Under the pieces are notes generated by a model that searched no databases, was not told the origin of the DNA, and saw only the letters and a program-made list of their open reading frames with translations. A stretch of DNA of 64,000 nt, taken from NCBI RefSeq assembly GCF_947492405.1, contig NZ_CANLMP010000002.1, forward strand, positions 620,001-684,000, written 5' to 3'. How positions within the stretch are numbered: the first letter of the stretch is position 1; the number at the start of each line of letters is the position of its first letter. The DNA is from an uncultured Aquimarina sp. GTDB lineage: Bacteria; Bacteroidota; Bacteroidia; Flavobacteriales; Flavobacteriaceae. Below, piece by piece: positions 1-8,422 of this stretch. Both the position numbers and the translations under genes were made by a program.

Positions 1-232
1 ATTTCCTAAAGATAAGTGCTTTTTTTAAAGACTTCTTTAGTTTTACATCTTCGGTATTCTCGATATGATCTCTAATTAAATCTCCGGACACATATGAAGA
101 ATCTACAAGAATTTCATTATCCAAAAAGATAGAAGCACTATTATCTAATAACCTAAATGCTACAGCCACAATAAAGAAAAAAAGCGGGGAGCAAATTGCA
201 ATTGCGATTAGATACTCTGTTAATTCTGACAT
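1..232 (-). CDS. Small membrane protein, paralogue of the next gene (3' end outside window)
   Basis: I read an open frame from the ATG at 230-232 that runs off the left edge after 77 codons with no stop. The first 30 or so residues form a hydrophobic segment (SELTEYLIAIAICSPLFFF), followed by a soluble stretch with RLLDNSASIFLDN, VDSSYVSGDL and KKSLKKALIFR. The protein at 287-580 has matching blocks in the same order (RLMDNSGSILLKN, ESSYVSRSL, KKSLKRVLVIR), so the two are tandem duplicates. The family is unknown to me; from its twin a second membrane helix is expected beyond the edge. It is probably the last visible gene of the run that starts with the dCMP deaminase. Confidence 0.6.
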   Translation of the reverse strand, partial: MSELTEYLIAIAICSPLFFFIVAVAFRLLDNSASIFLDNEILVDSSYVSGDLIRDHIENTEDVKLKKSLKKALIFRK

Positions 233-286
233 ATTTTGATTTTGGGGGCTTATATTTATTTACACTCTTATTCTATTTTTGCAAAA

Positions 287-580
287 CTACTCGAAGAGAA
301 TATTTCTGATGATTACCCAAACAATTGACATTATCGATACTAGTAAACAAAAATTATGAATACTTCTAATTACAAGAACTCTTTTCAAACTTTTTTTGAA
401 ACCTATTCCATTCTCATTAAAAATATATTTTTTTAGTAATGATCTAGATACATACGAGGATTCTATATAGATACTATTTTTAAGCAAAATAGAACCACTA
501 TTATCCATTAACCGAAGTACTGCAGCAGCAATAAAAGATATAAATGCGGTAACAATAAGAAAATCATCAGAAATTAACAT
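287..580 (-). CDS. Small two-helix membrane protein, unknown function
   Basis: 97 residues with one hydrophobic segment at each end (about residues 5-24 and 74-94) and a basic middle containing KKSLKRVLVIR. This predicts an inner-membrane protein with a short soluble loop of about 50 residues. I do not recognise the family. It starts 15 nt after the S41 protease stop and lies 54 nt before its own truncated paralogue at 1-232, so it may be transcribed with the protease. Support for it as a real gene comes mainly from the conserved sequence of the duplicate. Confidence 0.6.
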   Translation of the reverse strand: MLISDDFLIVTAFISFIAAAVLRLMDNSGSILLKNSIYIESSYVSRSLLKKYIFNENGIGFKKSLKRVLVIRSIHNFCLLVSIMSIVWVIIRNILFE

Positions 581-595
581 ATCGCTTTATTTTAA

Positions 596-2179
596 TTAAG
601 TACTATCAGATATAGATAAAACTTTTTGAATCATTTTATCATCTTTATTAATAATCTTTTCGAACGCACTAGTTCCGAATAACTGCTGAGCCATAATAGC
701 TTTCAGATATTTCTTTAATTGATCTCTATAATTTTGTAAATTAATATCTACACCTCTTTTTCTGGTATACGTCAGAAATCCATCTGCAAAATCATCATCA
801 ATTTCTATTTCTTGTTTAAATTGTTCTTCAGTAAGCTTGTTATAAAAATCTCTTTTTTTATCGAGCTCTTCGAATATGTATCCACCCATTCTTCCAGATC
901 TCAGCATATAATCTAGCGTCTCTCCAACTCTAGTAGTATCCTTGCTTACAAAAATATCAGGTATAATTCCTCCTCCTCCATATACAGTTTTGCCTCCTGG
1001 TGTTTTAAATTTCAGAGAGTCTGCAACTTGTATACTATCGGCATTTTGTAATTCGCCATTTTTATAACGTTCTAAATATTCATTAAAATACTCCTTATTT
1101 CCATTCTCATATGGCTTCTGAATGGATCTCCCTGTTGGTGTGTAATATCTGGAAATCGTTAGTCTAATCGCACTACCATCTCCTAATGCCATTTCTCTTT
1201 GAACTAATCCTTTTCCATAAGAACGTCTTCCTACAATCGTTCCTCTATCATTATCCTGAATGGCTCCAGCAAAAATTTCGCTGGCAGAAGCAGAATTTTC
1301 ATTAATTAACACATAGACATTTCCTTCTTCGAAACTTCCATTACGCGTGGCATAATTATTCTCTATGGCTCCTTTTTTGTTTTTAGTAAACATGATAAGT
1401 TTATCATTTTCTAAGAACTCATCCGCCATTTTTAAAGCAGGAGCAATAAAACCACCTCCATTATCCCTAAGATCAACAACTAAGGTCTCCGCTCCTAAAT
1501 CCTGTAAGGAATCTAATGCATTTTTAAACTCTTTATATGTAGTTTCTGCGAAGCGATTTACTTTTATGTATCCCAAGTTTTCTTTTAGCATATAGCTAGC
1601 ATCTACACTTCGTAATGGCACTCTACCTCGTTTAACAACTACATCAAATATACCTGTACCTTTTCTATAAACTTTTAACTGAACCTGGCTGTTTAGTTCT
1701 CCTTTTAGCTTATCCGCTAATCCATCTCTTCTTAAACGCTCTCCATATAGTGTATCCTGATCCGCCATTAGTATTCGATCTCCGGCCATAATACCGGATC
1801 GTTCACTTGGACCACCTTTTATGGTATTAATAACAGAAATAGTGTCTCTGTATGGATAGTAACTTACTCCAATACCAATAAAATCTCCCTGCATGCTTTC
1901 TGTGATCCCCTCTAACTCTTCTGGAGGTATGTATACAGAATGTGGATCCAGATTTTCAAGAATTCTGTTTACTGTAACATCTACGATACTATCTGTATTG
2001 ATTTCATCGACATATTCGTAGTCTATATAATCGATTAGACGATTTAATTTTTCCTTTTTTGCATTATAGGAAAACAGCTTAGCAGATGGATTACTAAAAT
2101 CGAGTTTACTTCCTAAAAAAACTCCCGCTCCCATCGCCAAACCAATAAATAATGGCAAGTATTTTTTTGAATAACCCAT
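596..2179 (-). CDS. S41 family C-terminal processing peptidase (CtpA/Prc type)
   Basis: 527-residue serine protease of the tail-specific/C-terminal processing family. An N-terminal hydrophobic segment (residues 7-23) acts as signal or anchor, so the enzyme should work in the periplasm. A PDZ domain (about 95-175) contains GDFIGIGVSY and GIMAGDRIL. The S41 catalytic domain carries the Ser in NSASASEI (S298) and the Lys in SYGKGLVQ (K323); the 25-residue spacing matches the Ser-Lys dyad I recall for E. coli Prc. The C-terminal extension (about 400-527) is rich in charged residues. The start codon overlaps the stop of the dCMP deaminase gene by one base (TAATG), which suggests translational coupling. 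Confidence 0.92.
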   Translation of the reverse strand: MGYSKKYLPLFIGLAMGAGVFLGSKLDFSNPSAKLFSYNAKKEKLNRLIDYIDYEYVDEINTDSIVDVTVNRILENLDPHSVYIPPEELEGITESMQGDFIGIGVSYYPYRDTISVINTIKGGPSERSGIMAGDRILMADQDTLYGERLRRDGLADKLKGELNSQVQLKVYRKGTGIFDVVVKRGRVPLRSVDASYMLKENLGYIKVNRFAETTYKEFKNALDSLQDLGAETLVVDLRDNGGGFIAPALKMADEFLENDKLIMFTKNKKGAIENNYATRNGSFEEGNVYVLINENSASASEIFAGAIQDNDRGTIVGRRSYGKGLVQREMALGDGSAIRLTISRYYTPTGRSIQKPYENGNKEYFNEYLERYKNGELQNADSIQVADSLKFKTPGGKTVYGGGGIIPDIFVSKDTTRVGETLDYMLRSGRMGGYIFEELDKKRDFYNKLTEEQFKQEIEIDDDFADGFLTYTRKRGVDINLQNYRDQLKKYLKAIMAQQLFGTSAFEKIINKDDKMIQKVLSISDST

Positions 2180-2610
2180 TAATCGTCTAAATCACTAATC
2201 TTTTCTATTTCTACTCCAGCTTTCTCTAAAAATAAAAGCCCTGAATTATCTTTATATCCTTGTTGATATACCACTCTCTTAATTCCCGCCTGATGAATCA
2301 ACTTACTACACTCCTTACAAGGTGACAGCGTAATATACAATGTTGATCCCTTACAGGATTGTGTCGAAGAAGCTACTTTAGAAATTGCATTAGCTTCTGC
2401 ATGAAGCACATACCATTTTGTGTATCCTTCTTCATCTTCACAAGGATTTTCGAAACCTGTGGGAGTTCCATTAAATCCATCAGAAATAATCATTCTATCT
2501 TTAACAATAACCGCACCAACTTTTTTTCTGTCACAATGGGACAACTTCCCCCACTCTCTTGCTATCCTAAGATACGCTTTATCATATTTTAATTGTTTTT
2601 TTTTTGACAT
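2179..2610 (-). CDS. Deoxycytidylate (dCMP) deaminase family protein
   Basis: 143 residues, the usual length for the family, which converts dCMP to dUMP for dTTP synthesis in the cytoplasm. The zinc site is complete: HAEANAIS gives H70 and the catalytic E72, and SPCKEC gives C98 and C101. The N-terminal SHCDRKKVGAVIV and DGFNGTP segments are typical of dCMP deaminases rather than cytidine or tRNA deaminases. It is the first gene of a run with the S41 peptidase (1-base overlap); I recall HupE-like, dCMP deaminase and S41 peptidase genes lying together in other flavobacteria. A late competence role (ComEB naming) is possible but not shown. Confidence 0.9.
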   Translation of the reverse strand: MSKKKQLKYDKAYLRIAREWGKLSHCDRKKVGAVIVKDRMIISDGFNGTPTGFENPCEDEEGYTKWYVLHAEANAISKVASSTQSCKGSTLYITLSPCKECSKLIHQAGIKRVVYQQGYKDNSGLLFLEKAGVEIEKISDLDD

Positions 2611-2693
2611 ATAAAAATTGGATGGTATCTATATTTATTAAAATACGAATATATTATGACTATGTGTCAAATACAACCCTAATTGACAATAAA

Positions 2694-3278
2694 TTACCAT
2701 ATTTTATTTGAAATAATCATCGGAATAACCATTCCTATTACTATTGAAGAAACGACTAATATCCAATCTCGTTTAGAGAATCTAAAAAATGTTTGAATAA
2801 TAAAATTGATCAACAAAACTATTAATACCACTAAAATTTGCGACATTTCAATTCCTAGACCAAATTCAAGGATGGAAAGTACTTTGTATTCCCCAACATC
2901 AATTATCATTTTGAAATAACTTGAAAATCCTAACCCATGTATTATTCCAAAAAATAAAGCCGTAACATATAGTATCCCCTTTTTATCATTTTGTGAAGTT
3001 TTTTTTGCCGTAAAAACATTAAACAAAGCGGTAGCTAATATGGTTATTGGAATCAAAAACTCTATTAAATCAGAGTTAACATTATCAACTAAAAAAGATG
3101 TCAGAAATAGGGAAATTGTATGACCTAAAGTAAACAAAGTTGTCAAAAACAATATTCTTTTCCAATTATTAAAGGAGTAACCTATCACAAGGACAATAAA
3201 GAACAAAACATGATCATATGCTTGCCAATCCAACACGTGAAAGAAGCCTTCTTTGAAAAAGTACTTAAATTCCGACAT
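2694..3278 (-). CDS. HupE/UreJ-like membrane protein
   Basis: An integral membrane protein of about 194 residues with five or six hydrophobic helices. Features typical of the HupE/UreJ_2 family are the N-terminal EGFFHVLDWQAYDHVLFF, TLGHTISLFL in helix 2 and FGIIHGLGFSSYF in the middle; the conserved histidines may bind metal. HupE/UreJ proteins are linked to nickel or cobalt uptake, but the flavobacterial members have no proven substrate. I chose the second in-frame ATG (3276-3278), because the longer frame to 3311 adds only MYIRPPQNPKI ahead of a segment that begins like the family. Divergent from the MscS gene across about 217 bp. Confidence 0.75.
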   Translation of the reverse strand: MSEFKYFFKEGFFHVLDWQAYDHVLFFIVLVIGYSFNNWKRILFLTTLFTLGHTISLFLTSFLVDNVNSDLIEFLIPITILATALFNVFTAKKTSQNDKKGILYVTALFFGIIHGLGFSSYFKMIIDVGEYKVLSILEFGLGIEMSQILVVLIVLLINFIIQTFFRFSKRDWILVVSSIVIGMVIPMIISNKIW

Positions 3279-3495
3279 AATTTTAGGGTTTTGAGGTGGC
3301 CTAATGTACAATTAAAAAGAACAATTTAGAAGTTTTGTAAGAAGTCTTATAAAAATTTTAGGAATATTAACCATTTAAAGATGTTGAATGGTCTTTTATC
3401 GAAATTCTATTATTCTTAAAGTGCTAAAAAGGCTTTCGAATACATAAATCACTAATTTTAAGATTCACAAATTATAAATTTTAAAAAACTTGTAT

Positions 3496-4311
3496 ATGGA
3501 TATTCAAAAATGGTTAGATAAAGGGTTAGGTTTTATTGTAGATTTTGGTCCAAAGGTTATAGGCGCAATTCTCATATGGATTATAGGTTCCTGGGTTATT
3601 AAAAAATTAATGAAGGGTATCTCTAAAATAATGACCGTAAGAAATTATGATGAAAGTTTACAAAAATTCCTTACCAATCTACTTGGATGGATCTTAAAAA
3701 TCGTATTAATACTTGCTGTCCTTGGAACAGTAGGTGTAGAAACCACTTCTTTTGCTGCAATATTAGCTGCTGCTGGTTTAGCCGTAGGTCTAGCTTTGCA
3801 AGGATCTTTGGCAAATTTTGCCGGAGGTGTACTCATTATGATTTTTAAACCTTTCAAAATTGGAGACTTAATAGAAGCTCAAGGAGTTTTAGGTGTTGTA
3901 AAGGAAATAGAAATTTTTACTACTAAATTGTCTACTCCGGAAAACAAAGAAGCTATTGTTCCTAACGGAACCTTATCTAATGGTAATATTATCAATTACA
4001 CTTCTCAAGGAACACTGAGAGTTGATCTTAATATAGGGATTGGATATGGAGATGATATCAAAAAAGCAAAAGATGTTATCATGAAAGTTCTTACTGATAA
4101 TCCTAAAGTTTTAAAAGACCCTGCTCCTACAGTTGCTGTTAGTGAACTTGGAGATAATGCTATTAATCTTGTCGTTAGACCGAATGCTAATGTCGCAGAT
4201 TATTGGGACGTTTACTTTGGCGCTTTAGAAGATTCTAAAAATGCATTGGATGCTGCTGGAATTTCGATCCCTTATCCACAAAGAGATATTCACGTCCATA
4301 ATGTTAAATAA
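3496..4311 (+). CDS. Small-conductance mechanosensitive channel, MscS family
   Basis: 271 residues, close to E. coli MscS. Three hydrophobic segments (about 15-40, 60-80 and 85-110) are followed by a cytoplasmic beta and vestibule domain. The pore helix is recognisable in AAAGLAVGLALQGSLANFAGG, and PFKIGDLIEAQGVLGVV with the VPNGTLSNGNIINYT stretch is characteristic of the family. It releases solutes during osmotic downshift from the inner membrane. The frame could begin at a TTG at 3490, but ATG at 3496 is the normal choice. It is a single-gene unit closed by a strong hairpin terminator. Confidence 0.93.
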   Translation: MDIQKWLDKGLGFIVDFGPKVIGAILIWIIGSWVIKKLMKGISKIMTVRNYDESLQKFLTNLLGWILKIVLILAVLGTVGVETTSFAAILAAAGLAVGLALQGSLANFAGGVLIMIFKPFKIGDLIEAQGVLGVVKEIEIFTTKLSTPENKEAIVPNGTLSNGNIINYTSQGTLRVDLNIGIGYGDDIKKAKDVIMKVLTDNPKVLKDPAPTVAVSELGDNAINLVVRPNANVADYWDVYFGALEDSKNALDAAGISIPYPQRDIHVHNVK

Positions 4312-4324
4312 TCAACCGAATTAG

Positions 4325-4359
4325 AAAAAGGCCTCATTAAAAGAGGCCTTTTTTCTTTT
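4325..4359 (+). terminator. Rho-independent terminator of the MscS gene
   Basis: Perfect 11-bp stem AAAAAGGCCTC / GAGGCCTTTTT (4325-4335 and 4343-4353) with a 7-nt loop, followed by a T-rich run to 4359. It starts 14 nt after the MscS stop. The A/T ends make it potentially active in both directions. Confidence 0.9.
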
Positions 4360-4469
4360 ACAACTATTCCTCTCTGAAATAAGTTAATTTTAGCTATTTT
4401 ACTTAAGAAGATCTATGGGTATTGTACAATTCTCTACCTAAATACATATCATTAGATACTCCTCCCTAG

Positions 4470-4488
4470 TTATATTGCAGCGATATAA
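4470..4488. promoter_or_regulatory. Candidate operator palindrome upstream of uxaC
   Basis: The 19-bp sequence TTATATTGCAGCGATATAA is an inverted repeat of TTATATTGC and GCGATATAA around a central A, with a single T/C departure. It ends 21 bp before the uxaC ATG, a typical place for a repressor site (LacI- or GntR-type uronate regulators are the obvious candidates). I did not find the same motif in front of the plus-strand uronate operon at 20966, so a shared regulon is not supported. Confidence 0.35.
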
Positions 4489-4509
4489 TGAACCATACCT
4501 TCTAATCAT

Positions 4510-5919
4510 ATGAAAGCGATAACCACTTTTATCCATGATGATTTTTTATTACAAAATGAATTTTCTAAAATTCTCTATCATACCTATGCGAAGAACTTGT
4601 CTATCATAGATTATCATAATCATTTATCCCCAGAAGATATTTGTAAAAACAGAAAATTTAATACTATTACTGAAGCCTGGTTGCAAGGTGATCATTATAA
4701 ATGGCGCGCTATGCGAACATTGGGTATTTCTGAGGATTTTATTACAGGAAAATCCACTGACAAAGAAAAATTCATAAAGTGGTCAGCAACTGTTCCATAT
4801 ACCATAAGAAATCCATTGTTCCATTGGTCACATATGGAACTTAAAAAACACTTTTCGATCAATGATTTATTGTCACCAAATACAGCCGAAAAAATTTATG
4901 AAATAAGTAACGAACGACTTCAAGATATTAATCATTCAACACAAGGGTTACTAAAAATGAACAGAGTTGATATAGTCTGCACCACAGACGATCCAATTGA
5001 TACTCTTAATTTTCATAATACATACGCTTCTCAAGAAAAACCAATGAAGCTATTACCTACTTTTAGACCAGACAAATCATATGCTGTAGAAAACTCTTCG
5101 TCTTATATAGAATATCTTGATCAATTGGGTGACAAATCCAACATCCAGATTAAGAACTTCGAAGATCTTCTGTTAGCACTTGAAAATCGAATTGATTATT
5201 TTCATACTGCTGGATGCAGATTATCTGATCACGGTTTAGAGAATTTATATTACTTCTCTCCAGGAACTTATAATATTGATCAAATTTTCAAAAAAATAAC
5301 ATCTCAAAAATCACTCGACACTGTAGAGATTCATTATTTTAAATTCGTGGTTTTATCTCATCTAAGTACTTGTTACCATAAAAGAGGATGGGTACAACAA
5401 TTTCACTTAGGCGCTATTAGAAATAACAACAAAAGGCTTTTACGGAAACTTGGTCCGGATACTGGATTTGATTCTATCGGTGATTATTCTCAAGCTAAAA
5501 ACCTAAGTAGTTTTTTAAATTCATTGGATGAAACCGATCAATTAGCTAAAACCATTATCTACAATCTAAATCCATCAGACAATGAAGTTTTTGCCTCTAT
5601 GGTTGGTAATTTTAATGATGGTAGCGTTAAAGGAAAAGTTCAATATGGCGCTGCTTGGTGGTTTTTAGATCAAAAAGATGGTATGGAAAAACATGTAAAC
5701 ACTTTATCTAACCTTGGTATGCTAAGTTGTTTTGTCGGAATGCTTACTGACTCACGAAGTTTTTTGTCGTTTCCAAGACATGATTATTTTCGTCGCATCC
5801 TTTGCAATTTACTTGGAGAAGATGTAAAAAATGGAATGTTACCCAACGATGAAAAGTGGTTAGGAAAAATTGTTTCTGATATCTGTTACAATAACGCTAA
5901 AGAGTATTTTCCTTTTTAA
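4510..5919 (+). CDS. uxaC: Uronate (glucuronate) isomerase
   Basis: 469 residues, matching the E. coli UxaC length (about 470). It isomerises D-glucuronate to D-fructuronate (or galacturonate to tagaturonate) in the cytoplasm. The N-terminal SIIDYHNHLSPEDI is the family metal-binding motif of this amidohydrolase-fold enzyme; TTDDPIDTL, FRPDK and the late MLTDSRSFLSFPRHDYFRR also fit the family. It provides the first step of the route completed by the SDR oxidoreductase and UxuA at 20966-22992, although it is transcribed apart from them. Here it lies convergent to the GH2 gene, with its own upstream palindrome as a possible control site. Confidence 0.94.
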   Translation: MKAITTFIHDDFLLQNEFSKILYHTYAKNLSIIDYHNHLSPEDICKNRKFNTITEAWLQGDHYKWRAMRTLGISEDFITGKSTDKEKFIKWSATVPYTIRNPLFHWSHMELKKHFSINDLLSPNTAEKIYEISNERLQDINHSTQGLLKMNRVDIVCTTDDPIDTLNFHNTYASQEKPMKLLPTFRPDKSYAVENSSSYIEYLDQLGDKSNIQIKNFEDLLLALENRIDYFHTAGCRLSDHGLENLYYFSPGTYNIDQIFKKITSQKSLDTVEIHYFKFVVLSHLSTCYHKRGWVQQFHLGAIRNNNKRLLRKLGPDTGFDSIGDYSQAKNLSSFLNSLDETDQLAKTIIYNLNPSDNEVFASMVGNFNDGSVKGKVQYGAAWWFLDQKDGMEKHVNTLSNLGMLSCFVGMLTDSRSFLSFPRHDYFRRILCNLLGEDVKNGMLPNDEKWLGKIVSDICYNNAKEYFPF

Positions 5920-5924
5920 AAGTA

Positions 5925-5955
5925 GTAGGGAAGGTATCACAAAAACCTCCCCTAC
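5925..5955. terminator. Shared hairpin between convergent uxaC and GH2 genes
   Basis: GTAGGGAAGGT (5925-5935) pairs with ACCTCCCCTAC (5945-5955) with one mismatch around a 9-nt loop. It lies 6 nt after the uxaC stop and 39 nt after the GH2 stop on the other strand. T-runs flank it only weakly, so it is probably a bidirectional terminator of moderate strength. Confidence 0.6.
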
Positions 5956-5993
5956 AAACAATTCAAAAACTAACAAAATGTGAACTCTTATTA

Positions 5994-8408
5994 TTATTTA
6001 AGTATCGTTAAATATGTTCCTTTAAAACTTTGGTTTAGCACCGTCATTTCCATAGCAGTACTTCCTTTATCAGGAATAACTTCAATAGAAGCTTGTCCAT
6101 TAGACATTTTTATAGATTCACTGCCCATCGGAGTACCTAAATCTTTTTTTGTTTTTCCTCCAGATAAACATTGAAAATATATTCTTTCTTCATAATCTAA
6201 ACATCGTAATCCAGTTTTATCCCTTGCAGTAGCAATGACCAAATAGTTTCCGTTTTCTAATTTTTTATAAGAAAGTGCTAACGAATTAGCAACATCATTC
6301 TTTTTATATCTATAATTAATGTTAAGACTGTCTGTAACTTTTTTCCCATCTTTAAAACCAACCGCTTTTAGTTTATTAGCGCCCTCTTTAAAAAGCACAT
6401 CCCAGGTAAGTCCAGAAGCAGGAAATACACTTATGTCTTTTTTCTTTTTACCTAAAGTCTTACCTTCAAAATATAGCTCTACGTTATCACAATTACTATA
6501 AATGCTCACTGTTCTTGGCGTATCATTAGGGCCTTGTCTTTCTGTCCATGTATGAGATTCTATATATACAAAAGGATCTTTTGCCCAATAACTTTTAAAA
6601 ACATAGTATGCATCTTTAGGGTTTCCTTCCCTATCCATAATCCCTTTTTGATTCATGTATGGAATATCATTTTCCGGTCTTAACGGAGTTCCGAAATCCT
6701 TAAATGCCCATTGCACGTTACCTACAAAAGATTCATTAGTTTCTGCTATTTTTAGGTGCCAGTCAAAAAGGTCTACGATATAATTTTCACTCCAATCACC
6801 AATCTTTGCAATATTAGTAACTGAAGTTTGTGTTATTGCTTCTGTCCATCCATCAGAATCCACAGCTCCTTGACCATCAATTGGATTTTCAGTATGTCTA
6901 CCATAATGACTAGAACCTCCATATTCTGCATGAAGAAAATGAGGATATTCTTTAATATACTTTTTTAATGCTTTCTCATATGTTGTATAGCTACCAGAGT
7001 ACCAACCTGACCAGATTGAGGGGGAGAATACATCAACAATATCAGAACCTGCATAATATTTCCTGATAGCTGTCATTCTTGTGGGATCCAAGGTGTGTGA
7101 CAATGTATTTAATTCTATTAAAAAGTTATTTAGTTTCTCTTCATTATCACCATCTTTAAAATCCGGTAACCAATAAATTTCATTACCCAAAGACCATATA
7201 ATCACACTTGGATGATTATAGTTCTGATTAATAATCTCCGATAACATATTTTTAGTATTGGTTTTCCATTTTTCATTCCCTATTCCTCCTCTACACCATG
7301 GCAATTCATCCCATACCAGAATCCCTAATTCATCACACATTTTATAAACCTCAGGATCTTGCGGATAATGGGCTAACCTTATAAAGTTAGCCCCCATTTC
7401 CTTAATAGCCTTAATATCTTTGCGATGTAATGTATTAGGCATAGCTGCACCATATCCTGCGTGCTCTTCATGACGATGTGTTCCCCGTAATAGTACCCTC
7501 CTACCATTTAAATAGAATGGTCCGTTTTTCTTAAATTCGAACCAACGAAAACCAAATCGATCTATTAACTTATCAACTTGCTTTCCGGATTTTAATAATA
7601 AAACTTCTATTTTATATAAATTAGGAGCGTTAATATCCCAGAGTAATGGTTTATTTGTGTTTTTGAAATCTATTGTTAATTGGCTGTTATCTACTTTTTT
7701 CGAAACAGTTTGTATCTTTTTTCCACTTGGTTCAAATAAATTGGCTACTAAATCATAGTTCTCTTTTGCCGTTATACCTTCTATTTCTAAATCTAATTTC
7801 AGTGATGCTTTTTCTTTAGAAACATCTGGAGTGGTAATTTTTAGATTCGCAATACTAGATGTATGCTTTTTAATAAGCCATACATCCCTGGTAATTCCTC
7901 CATAAATAAAAAAATCACTTTTCTGAGAAGGTATTATTTCCCGATTATAGCTGTTATCTACACGAACCAATATTTCATTTTTTCCAATCTTTAACTGATC
8001 CGAAATATCAAAGGAAAAACCGATATAACCTCCAATATGTTCTCCAGAAAGTTCACCATTTACATACACCTGAGTAGTAATGTTTGCACCTTCAAAATAC
8101 AATTGATACACTAGTTCCTTATCTATAACATCTATTTGGATATATTTTCGATACCAACTGGCACTTCTTCTATAACCAGGTTGAAGATCTACGGTATCAA
8201 AATTATTCCAAGTATGGGGTAAATTAATTGATACCCAATCGGTTTGTTTATGTACCTGATCTATGCTTTCTAAATTCAATTCGAGATACTCCCAATCATT
8301 ATTAATGTTCTCTTTTGATCTGTATTCTTGTGCTGAACAGTATGCAGAAAGAAAAACAAACACTACAATCCTAATTAAATTATATGAAGAAAAAACAGTA
8401 TTATTCAT
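5994..8408 (-). CDS. Glycoside hydrolase family 2 (beta-galactosidase/beta-glucuronidase type)
   Basis: 804 residues with a signal peptide ending near SAYCSAQ (about residue 27), so exported, probably periplasmic. Order of parts: N-terminal jelly-roll sugar-binding domain (about 35-180), immunoglobulin-like domain (185-290), TIM barrel (about 295-590) and extra C-terminal beta domains. The acid/base Glu is in WSLGNEIYW (E410) and the nucleophile in FLHAEYGG (E495); RGTHRHEEH and RLAHYPQDP are standard GH2 signatures. It closes the susC-susD-GH88-GH2 operon 14 nt after the GH88 gene, which suggests removal of a non-reducing beta-linked sugar from imported uronic oligosaccharides. Whether that sugar is galactose, glucuronic acid or something else cannot be read from the sequence. 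Confidence 0.9.
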   Translation of the reverse strand: MNNTVFSSYNLIRIVVFVFLSAYCSAQEYRSKENINNDWEYLELNLESIDQVHKQTDWVSINLPHTWNNFDTVDLQPGYRRSASWYRKYIQIDVIDKELVYQLYFEGANITTQVYVNGELSGEHIGGYIGFSFDISDQLKIGKNEILVRVDNSYNREIIPSQKSDFFIYGGITRDVWLIKKHTSSIANLKITTPDVSKEKASLKLDLEIEGITAKENYDLVANLFEPSGKKIQTVSKKVDNSQLTIDFKNTNKPLLWDINAPNLYKIEVLLLKSGKQVDKLIDRFGFRWFEFKKNGPFYLNGRRVLLRGTHRHEEHAGYGAAMPNTLHRKDIKAIKEMGANFIRLAHYPQDPEVYKMCDELGILVWDELPWCRGGIGNEKWKTNTKNMLSEIINQNYNHPSVIIWSLGNEIYWLPDFKDGDNEEKLNNFLIELNTLSHTLDPTRMTAIRKYYAGSDIVDVFSPSIWSGWYSGSYTTYEKALKKYIKEYPHFLHAEYGGSSHYGRHTENPIDGQGAVDSDGWTEAITQTSVTNIAKIGDWSENYIVDLFDWHLKIAETNESFVGNVQWAFKDFGTPLRPENDIPYMNQKGIMDREGNPKDAYYVFKSYWAKDPFVYIESHTWTERQGPNDTPRTVSIYSNCDNVELYFEGKTLGKKKKDISVFPASGLTWDVLFKEGANKLKAVGFKDGKKVTDSLNINYRYKKNDVANSLALSYKKLENGNYLVIATARDKTGLRCLDYEERIYFQCLSGGKTKKDLGTPMGSESIKMSNGQASIEVIPDKGSTAMEMTVLNQSFKGTYLTILK

Positions 8409-8422
8409 AAGGTTCTACAGCT

